Source: an uncultured Oscillospiraceae bacterium (GTDB lineage: Bacteria; Bacillota; Clostridia; Oscillospirales; JAAYXM01). Taken from it: 10,315 nucleotides of DNA. The notes under the pieces are model-generated. The model was not told the origin of the DNA and searched no databases. It saw only the letters and a list, made by a program, of their open reading frames with translations. This document shows positions 5,165-10,315 of the stretch, in pieces; position 1 is the first letter of the stretch, and the number at the start of each line of letters is the position of its first letter. A program made the position numbers and the translations under genes. The DNA lies in contig CAKUEM010000056.1 of the NCBI GenBank assembly GCA_934646115.1, positions 1 through 10,315 of the forward strand, given 5' to 3'.

Positions 5165-5178
5165 CCACTTTCCACCAC
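5165..5178 (-). promoter_or_regulatory. Inverted, distal two-box operator-like element
   Basis: On the minus strand this reads GTGGTGGAAAGTGG. It matches GTGGTGCAAAGTGG (4997-5010, the first two operator boxes) at 13 of 14 positions, with the same 10-bp phasing, but in the opposite orientation and about 165 bp downstream. Confidence 0.55.
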
Positions 5179-5288
5179 CGGGCAAATTGCTGAATCGGGA
5201 CAAGTCTGGGCGCGGCAATGATCCGGACGGGGAAGAATGACGCAAACGCCGGAAGCAACGCTTATCAGCTGAGAAAGGAGGCATGGGA

Positions 5289-5699
5289 ATGAGAGGCGAA
5301 TACACGCATGTGATCGACGCGAAGGGTCGCCTGTTTATCCCTGCCAAATTTCGCGATGAGCTGGGCTATAGCTTCGTGATCACAAAGGGGCTGAGCCGAT
5401 GCCTTTCTATTTATCCGATGCAGGAGTGGGAGCGGTTTGAAGCAAAGATCAACGCCTTGCCCACGCGTCAGGCGCGCAGCTTGCAGTTGTTTTTCATTGC
5501 ATCTTCGCAGGATTGCGAGCTGGATGGGCAGGGGCGTGTTTTGATTCCGCAGAAGCTGCGCGAATATGCGGGGCTTGATAAAAACACGGTCGTTGCCGGC
5601 ATGACGGATCATATCGAGGTTTGGGACGAAAGCGAATGGAACGCCATGGAGCTGACGCCGGAGAGTATTGCGGGCATCATGGAAGAAGCGGGGATCTAG
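5289..5699 (+). CDS. mraZ: Transcriptional regulator MraZ
   Basis: MraZ is a ring-forming AbrB-fold DNA-binding protein that regulates its own dcw operon. The 136-residue product contains the two expected half-repeats: D10-A-K-G-R14 with P18 and R22 (GEYTHVIDAKGRLFIPAKFR), and D79-G-Q-G-R83 with P87 and R91. I chose ATG 5289 because AAAGGAGG (5274-5281) lies 7 nt upstream; ATG 5283, two codons earlier, would leave only 1 nt. The gene is first in the cluster and rsmH begins 1 nt after its stop. AAAGTGG boxes over the promoter start site indicate autoregulation, as known for the family. Confidence 0.97.
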   Translation: MRGEYTHVIDAKGRLFIPAKFRDELGYSFVITKGLSRCLSIYPMQEWERFEAKINALPTRQARSLQLFFIASSQDCELDGQGRVLIPQKLREYAGLDKNTVVAGMTDHIEVWDESEWNAMELTPESIAGIMEEAGI

Positions 5700-5700
5700 C

Positions 5701-6633
5701 ATGGATATGGCGCATAATCCCGTGCTGCTGCATGAATGCATCGAGGCTCTGGCGATCAAGCCGGATGGAATTTATATAGACGGAACGCTTGGTCGCGCCG
5801 GGCATTCTCTTGAAATTGCAAAACGTTTAACGACCGGGCGGCTGATCGCGATCGATCGGGATGAAACGGCGATCGAGGCGGCGCAGATCCGCTTGGCGGA
5901 ATTTCTTCCGCGGGTGACGCTCGTGCATCGCGATTTCCGCGCGCTGGATCAGGTTTTAAACGAATGTGGCGTTGAAAAAATTGACGGAATTTTATTGGAT
6001 TTGGGTGTTTCCTCGCCGCAGCTGGATGACGCTGCGCGCGGGTTTTCCTACATGGCGGACGCGCCGCTCGACATGCGAATGGATCGCTCGGGCGGGCTGC
6101 GCGCTTACGATATTGTAAACGGGTTAGAAGAGGCAGAGCTGCGGCGCATTTTCTTTGCGTATGGCGAGGAGCGCTATTCCGCGCGGATCGCGGCGGAGAT
6201 TTGTCGCGCGCGCAGTCAGCGCCCGATCGAAACCACGTTTGAATTGGTAGAGATCATCCGCCGCGCAATGCCTGCAAAAGCATTGCGAGAGAAACAACAT
6301 CCGGCAAAGCGGACGTTTCAGGCGATCCGCATTGCCGTAAACGATGAGCTTGCAGCGATCGAGTCGGTTTTAAAGGATGCGGTGGCGCGGTTGAATCCGG
6401 GCGGGCGCATCGCGGTGATCACGTTTCATTCGCTGGAGGATCGTATTGTGAAAAAGGGCTTTGGCGAAATGGCAAACCCATGTATATGCCCGCCGGAACT
6501 CCCGGTATGCGGGTGTGGGCGTGTCGCAACGCTTAAGCAGATCAATCGGAAGCCGATCGTTCCGACGGATTCCGAAATCGCGCGCAATCCGCGCGCGCGC
6601 AGCGCAAAACTCCGCATTGCGGAGCGGATATAG
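5701..6633 (+). CDS. rsmH: 16S rRNA (cytosine(1402)-N4)-methyltransferase RsmH
   Basis: RsmH (MraW) methylates N4 of C1402 in the 16S rRNA decoding centre using S-adenosylmethionine. The 310-residue length is typical. SAM-binding motif I is YIDGTLGRAGHS (25-36), where GRGGHS is more usual. Family motifs LLDLGVSS (98-105), GFSYMADAPLDMRMD, HPAKRTFQAIRIAVNDEL and ITFHSLEDRIVK are all present. A Cys-rich stretch CICPPELPVCGCG (261-273) is common in the family. ATG 5701 is chosen; GAAGCGGGG (5684-5692) is a reasonable ribosome binding site inside the end of mraZ. The gene lies 1 nt after mraZ, so translation is probably coupled. Confidence 0.98.
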   Translation: MDMAHNPVLLHECIEALAIKPDGIYIDGTLGRAGHSLEIAKRLTTGRLIAIDRDETAIEAAQIRLAEFLPRVTLVHRDFRALDQVLNECGVEKIDGILLDLGVSSPQLDDAARGFSYMADAPLDMRMDRSGGLRAYDIVNGLEEAELRRIFFAYGEERYSARIAAEICRARSQRPIETTFELVEIIRRAMPAKALREKQHPAKRTFQAIRIAVNDELAAIESVLKDAVARLNPGGRIAVITFHSLEDRIVKKGFGEMANPCICPPELPVCGCGRVATLKQINRKPIVPTDSEIARNPRARSAKLRIAERI

Positions 6634-6687
6634 ATGCCGACCGATACGGCAAAAACCCGGGCAAAATCATTCCGGAATGAAGGATGA
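6634..6687 (+). CDS. Possible 17-codon micro-ORF between rsmH and the ftsL-like gene
   Basis: ATG follows the rsmH stop with no gap (TAGATG). GGAG (6621-6624) lies 9 nt upstream. The frame MPTDTAKTRAKSFRNEG ends in TGA that overlaps an in-frame ATG (6684) of the ftsL-like gene as ATGA. It could be a short coupling peptide that carries ribosomes from rsmH to the next gene, or simply chance in a 65-nt spacer. There is no homology evidence. Confidence 0.25.
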   Translation: MPTDTAKTRAKSFRNEG

Positions 6688-6698
6688 CAGGAGGGATC

Positions 6699-7214
6699 AT
6701 GGTGCAGAACGCATTACGGCGCGAGGTCGCCTATGACCTTTCGCGCTTTGATAACCGCCATGTTGTGCGCGAGCAGGTTGCGCGCGAGAAAAAAGAGACG
6801 AAGCGAGGTAAGGCAAAAACGGTGCGCGCGGCGAAGCCCTGCGTGTCTGCGTTTGCGGTCCTTTCCTGGGTTCTCTGCATGGGGCTTCTTACCATGATCA
6901 TTTACAGCTATGTCGCGCTGACAGAGAACTCTGACCATGCGAGCAAGCTGAAAAGCGAGCTTGCCAGCATGAAGGAAGAGACGCAAATGCTTGAAATCCA
7001 GAAAAATCAGAAATATGGGGCGGCGCAGCTGCAGCAGATCGCGGTGGATCAGCTGGGCATGCAGAAAACGCAGAAGTCGCAGATTACTTATGTCAACACG
7101 CGCGCTGCCGATCGCACAGAGGTGATGCAGCCGAAGAATATGCTTTCGGGCGATTCGAAGCTGCTTGCCGGCATTGCAAACGGATTTCGCACCTTTGTGG
7201 AATATATCAACTGA
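6699..7214 (+). CDS. ftsL: FtsL-like divisome protein (single-pass, coiled coil)
   Basis: A 171-residue protein with a basic cytoplasmic N-terminus (1-47, many Lys/Arg), one membrane segment (about 48-72, PCVSAFAVLSWVLCMGLL onward), a coiled coil (about 80-115, ASKLKSELASMKEETQMLEIQ) and an extracytoplasmic tail. Sequence is poorly conserved in this family, so the call rests on topology plus position between rsmH and the class B PBP, where ftsL sits. FtsL works with FtsB/DivIC to activate septal peptidoglycan synthesis by the PBP-FtsW pair. The GMQKTQKSQITYVN stretch resembles the LGM-rich segment common after the coiled coil. Start: AGGAGGG (6689-6695) supports ATG 6699 or GTG 6702; ATG 6684 would work only by coupling to the upstream micro-ORF. 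Confidence 0.82.
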   Translation: MVQNALRREVAYDLSRFDNRHVVREQVAREKKETKRGKAKTVRAAKPCVSAFAVLSWVLCMGLLTMIIYSYVALTENSDHASKLKSELASMKEETQMLEIQKNQKYGAAQLQQIAVDQLGMQKTQKSQITYVNTRAADRTEVMQPKNMLSGDSKLLAGIANGFRTFVEYIN

Positions 7215-7375
7215 CCGGGGCATATATTGCATCAGCGGCCCGGGAAACGAATAAAAAACGATATCGGGGTGAGTAATGCGAGTTCGGCGAATATGCCTTT
7301 GTTAAAAGCATTTCTTGCCCCGAAACTCTTATCACGCGCGTTTGCGCGTATTTTCCGTTCTGGGAGGAATTCACA

Positions 7376-9622
7376 GTGGCACGTAGTCGCCCGAACAGCT
7401 CGATCATTAAGCGCATCATAGTTATGATGTGCCTTTTTGGCGTTATTACGTTTATTCCGCTGATCGCGCGGCTGGTAAATATCCAGCTGATCGATTATAA
7501 AACCTACCAGGCGAAGGCGGCCGATCAGCAAACGCGCGACACGATCATCACGCCGAAGCGTGGCGTGATCTATGACGCAAACGGAAAAAAGCTCGCCGTG
7601 AGCGCAACGGCGGAGACCGTTTATATCTCTCCGGCGGATATCAAAGAGGATCAGGAAGCAAGCGTTGCCAAAGCGCTTTCTGACACGCTGGAGCTTGATT
7701 ATGACACGGTTTTAGCCAAAACAAAGAACAAAAAGAGCTATTATCAGGTCATTAAAAAGAAGATCGATGAAGACGCGGCGACCAGCCTGCGCAGTGCAAT
7801 CAAAGAGCAAAAGCTGCGCGGGATCCATCTTACGGAGGATACGAAGCGCTACTATCCGTTCGGCAGCTTCGCCTCGCAGGTCATTGGGTTTTGCGGCGAC
7901 GATAATACCGGCCTGACCGGGATCGAGGCAATGTATGAGGACGATCTTAAGGGTCTGCCCGGTCGCGTGATCGCGGCGAAAAACGCGCGCGGCACGGAAA
8001 TGCCCTTTAAATATGAAGAATATTATGACGCGCAAAACGGCTCAAACGTCGTTCTGACCATCGATGCGACCGTGCAGCAGATTTTAGAAAAGCACCTGCG
8101 CACCGCCGTGGCAGACGGGAAGATTTTACAGCGCGGCGCCGGGATCGTGTATAACGTCAAAACCGGCGAGATCCTTGCTATGGCGACGATCGGCGATTTT
8201 GACTTAAACCAGCCGTTTACGCTCAGCGACGAGGCGCAGGCGAAAATCAACGCCCTGCCGGAGGATGAGCGCAAGAAGGCGCGCAGCGATGAGCTGAACG
8301 CCTCCTGGCGCAACAAAATCATTTCAGATTCTTATGAGCCGGGCTCTGTGTTTAAAATTTTAACGATCGCGATGGGTCTGGAAGAGGGCGTGGTCAACGC
8401 GCAAACCACGTTCAATTGCACCGGAGCGACCAAGGTGGCGGATCGAACGATCCACTGCTGGAAGCGCGGCGGGCACGGCGTGATCACGCTGTCACAGGCG
8501 CTGGAGAAATCCTGCAACTGCGCACTGATGGAGATCGGCGCGCGCATCGGAAACCGCAAGTTTTATGATTATGTGACCGCGCTCGGTCTGCGCGACAAAA
8601 CCGGCGTTGACCTCCCGGGCGAGGCGTCGGGCTATTTCTTCGGCGAAAAAGCGTTTACCGACAGCAATAACCGCGTGTCGCTGGCAGTTGCGTCGTTCGG
8701 GCAGACCTTTAAGGTCACGCCGATGCAGATCGTTTGCGCGGTGGGCGCGGTGGTGAATGACGGCAAGCTGATGAAGCCGCATATCGTGCGCGAGACTGTG
8801 GACGATAATAATGTAACGATTCGCAAATATGAGCCGGAGATGGTGCGGCAGATCATTTCGCAGTCTACGTCTGATTTTATTTGCGCCGCGATGGAAAAGG
8901 TCGTGTCGGAGGGGACGGGCAAAAACGCGTATGTCAAGGGCTATCGCATCGGAGGAAAGACCGGTACGAGCGAAAAGATCGACGAATATGTCGAGGGCGA
9001 GCGCGAAAAATATATCGCATCGTTCTTGGGCGTTGCGCCGATGGACGATCCGCAGTATGCCTGCCTGATCATTTTAGACGATCCGTCCGGCACATATTAT
9101 GAAGGCAGCCAGCTCGCCGCGCCGGTCGCGGGGAAGGTGTTTTCTGAAATGCTTCCGTATATGGGGCTTAACCCGGTTTATACAGAAAATGAGCTGGTGG
9201 GCAGCGATATTGTCATGCCGCAGCTGGTTGGCTCGCCGGCAGGCGATGCGAAAAACATGCTGAAGCAGAACGCGTATAAGGAACTGACGGTCAAGGTCGT
9301 CGGCGATGGCGATACGGTGACCGGGCAGATCCCGGCGGGCGGCGTGAGTATTCCGAACAACTCGCAGGTCATTCTATATTGCGGCGGCGCTGCACCCACG
9401 GATAAGGTAAAGATGCCGAATGTTTCCGGCATGACGCTTGCCGAGGCAAACCGCGCGATCACAAACGCCGGGCTGATCATGAAGCCGCAGGGCGCGGTGA
9501 ATGGCGACGGCACAAGCGCAACCGCCTCGCAGCAGCAATATGCGGAGGGAACAGAGCTTGCGCGCGGCACGGTCGTTACGGTAGAGTTTTACGCGGTAAA
9601 AGAAGTTTCTGAGGTTGGATAA
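7376..9622 (+). CDS. ftsI: Class B penicillin-binding protein with two PASTA domains (PBP2B/SpoVD type)
   Basis: This D,D-transpeptidase cross-links septal (PBP2B/FtsI) or spore cortex (SpoVD) peptidoglycan outside the membrane. The 748 residues comprise a short cytoplasmic tail, a membrane anchor (about 11-34), a dimerisation domain from about 40 (RGVIYDANGKKLA), and a transpeptidase domain with catalytic S324-V-F-K327, S379-C-N381 and K528-T-G530. Two C-terminal PASTA domains follow (about 613-675 and 678-742, each starting with a MP-x-(L/V) motif). PBP2B and SpoVD are hard to separate by eye. Its place between ftsL and murE, with no second PBP, suggests the essential division PBP, and two PASTA domains fit PBP2B. 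The start is GTG with GGGAGGAAT (7362-7370) about 6 nt upstream. Confidence 0.95.
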   Translation: MARSRPNSSIIKRIIVMMCLFGVITFIPLIARLVNIQLIDYKTYQAKAADQQTRDTIITPKRGVIYDANGKKLAVSATAETVYISPADIKEDQEASVAKALSDTLELDYDTVLAKTKNKKSYYQVIKKKIDEDAATSLRSAIKEQKLRGIHLTEDTKRYYPFGSFASQVIGFCGDDNTGLTGIEAMYEDDLKGLPGRVIAAKNARGTEMPFKYEEYYDAQNGSNVVLTIDATVQQILEKHLRTAVADGKILQRGAGIVYNVKTGEILAMATIGDFDLNQPFTLSDEAQAKINALPEDERKKARSDELNASWRNKIISDSYEPGSVFKILTIAMGLEEGVVNAQTTFNCTGATKVADRTIHCWKRGGHGVITLSQALEKSCNCALMEIGARIGNRKFYDYVTALGLRDKTGVDLPGEASGYFFGEKAFTDSNNRVSLAVASFGQTFKVTPMQIVCAVGAVVNDGKLMKPHIVRETVDDNNVTIRKYEPEMVRQIISQSTSDFICAAMEKVVSEGTGKNAYVKGYRIGGKTGTSEKIDEYVEGEREKYIASFLGVAPMDDPQYACLIILDDPSGTYYEGSQLAAPVAGKVFSEMLPYMGLNPVYTENELVGSDIVMPQLVGSPAGDAKNMLKQNAYKELTVKVVGDGDTVTGQIPAGGVSIPNNSQVILYCGGAAPTDKVKMPNVSGMTLAEANRAITNAGLIMKPQGAVNGDGTSATASQQQYAEGTELARGTVVTVEFYAVKEVSEVG

Positions 9623-9635
9623 AAGGAGTAATAAC

Positions 9636-10315
9636 ATGGTATTGCGTGATGTTCTTGCGGGTTTACAACTGAAAAAAGTAAATTGTGATCTCGAGCTGCC
9701 GATCAGCGCGATCTGCCATGACTCGCGGCAGGTATCGCCGGGCGCGCTGTTTGTTGCGATCTCGGGCTATATGGTGGATGGAAACCGCTTTGTGGATTCG
9801 GCGCTTGCGGCGGGCGCGGTCGCGGTCGTGACCGAGCGCCCGGTTGAGGGAACGCCGTATATCCAGGTCGAGGATGCGCGCGAGGCGCTTGCCGTGATCG
9901 CGGCGAATTTTCAGCGGCATCCGGCGCGTGAGATGGTCATGATCGGCGTGACCGGAACGAACGGGAAAACCACAAGCACCTACCTGCTCAAGCACCTGCT
10001 TGAGCTGCACGGCGCAAAGGTCGGGCTGATCGGAACGAATCAGAACATGATCGGCGAGCAGGTGCTGCATACCGACCGCACAACACCGGAGCCGAACGGG
10101 CTGCATGCGCTTTTGCGCGAAATGGCGGATGCGGGCTGCACGCATGTTGTGATGGAGGTCTCCTCGCATTCGCTCGTGCTGCATCGCGTGCATGGGATTG
10201 AATTTGAAGTGGGAATATTCACAAATGTGAGCCAGGACCACCTGGATTTCCATAAAACGATGGAGGCATATATCGAGGCGAAATCGCGCCTGTTCTTCCA
10301 GTGCAAAAAGGGCGT
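9636..10315 (+). CDS. murE: UDP-N-acetylmuramyl-tripeptide synthetase MurE (3'-truncated by window edge)
   Basis: MurE adds the third amino acid (meso-diaminopimelate or L-lysine) to UDP-MurNAc-L-Ala-D-Glu in the cytosol. The first 226 codons are present. The N-terminal domain binds the UDP moiety (CHDSRQVSPGALFVAI, with DSR typical). The ATP-binding P-loop is GVTGTNGKTT (104-113, Lys111). Substrate motifs TTPEP (149-153) and MEVSSHSL (173-180) follow, then NVSQDHLDFH and AKSRLF with Lys216, the expected carbamylated lysine. The DNPR-type motif that separates diaminopimelate from lysine enzymes lies beyond the window, so specificity is open. AAAAGGAG (9621-9628) is 7 nt from ATG and overlaps the PBP stop codon. 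Confidence 0.97.
   Translation, partial: MVLRDVLAGLQLKKVNCDLELPISAICHDSRQVSPGALFVAISGYMVDGNRFVDSALAAGAVAVVTERPVEGTPYIQVEDAREALAVIAANFQRHPAREMVMIGVTGTNGKTTSTYLLKHLLELHGAKVGLIGTNQNMIGEQVLHTDRTTPEPNGLHALLREMADAGCTHVVMEVSSHSLVLHRVHGIEFEVGIFTNVSQDHLDFHKTMEAYIEAKSRLFFQCKKG

Larger units (their letters stand above)
4993..5288 (+). other. Long 5' leader of mraZ
   Basis: About 295 nt with no credible gene. It holds the operator-like boxes at its 5' end, then a GC-rich part with inverted repeats. CCGGGC (5086-5091) pairs with GCCCGG (5118-5123) around an inner TTGA/TCAA, and GCGT (5141-5144) pairs with ACGC (5150-5153). The inverted operator-like element is at 5165-5178. It ends with the mraZ ribosome binding site AAAGGAGG (5274-5281). 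There is no T-run, so it does not look like a terminator-type riboswitch, and I recognise no known motif. Confidence 0.55.

Noticed and set aside
7269..7421. 50-codon frame overlapping the PBP start (GTG 7269), with an amphipathic-looking stretch
   Set aside because: No Shine-Dalgarno, out of frame over the confident PBP start, and the amphipathic look is typical of shadow translation.
1..10315. CRISPR arrays, insertion sequences, tRNA or rRNA genes, prophage or defence modules
   Set aside because: No regularly spaced repeats, transposase, terminal inverted repeats or RNA-gene signatures were seen; the window is housekeeping and division genes.

Overview
The window is bacterial and most like a Firmicute of class Clostridia. 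Three things suggest this: the dcw cluster order mraZ-rsmH-ftsL-class B PBP with PASTA domains-murE, a Crh/HPr-type protein next to uvrC, and coaD followed by a conserved coiled-coil protein. Promoters are sigma-A type and Shine-Dalgarno sequences are strong. Coding DNA is fairly GC-rich and intergenic DNA is AT-rich. This assignment is inferred from gene content and order, not from a database search. Every supported gene lies on the plus strand.

Positions 1-680 hold the tail of an unrecognised gene, a promoter region, and a small HPr-family gene closed by a strong intrinsic terminator. The HPr-like protein has Arg at position 15, where HPr has its phosphorylated His, and keeps Ser46. It therefore looks like a regulatory Crh-type protein and not a sugar phosphocarrier.

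Positions 721-4092 form a housekeeping run: uvrC (nucleotide excision repair), rsmD (16S rRNA methylation), coaD (coenzyme A synthesis) and a DivIVA/ATP-synthase-b-like coiled-coil protein. Junctions are overlapping or 1-3 nt apart and the run ends at an intrinsic terminator. A near-consensus promoter lies inside the 3' part of rsmD and may give coaD and the coiled-coil gene their own transcription.

Positions 4093-5288 are the unusual part. A promoter drives a small orphan helix-turn-helix-like gene. Next come a perfect 18-bp palindrome, a promoter, about 165 nt of non-coding sequence and a strong terminator: an apparent free-standing small RNA gene that I cannot assign to a known family. Then comes the promoter of the cell-division cluster. 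Its start region carries four direct (A/T)(A/T)AGTGG boxes that resemble MraZ operators. About 165 bp downstream, a two-box operator-like element lies in the opposite orientation. The mraZ leader is about 295 nt long.

Positions 5289-10315 are the start of the division and cell-wall (dcw) cluster: mraZ (regulator), rsmH (16S rRNA methyltransferase), an FtsL-like divisome protein, a class B penicillin-binding protein with two PASTA domains, and the first 226 codons of murE. Together they couple septal peptidoglycan synthesis to precursor supply, probably under MraZ autoregulation.
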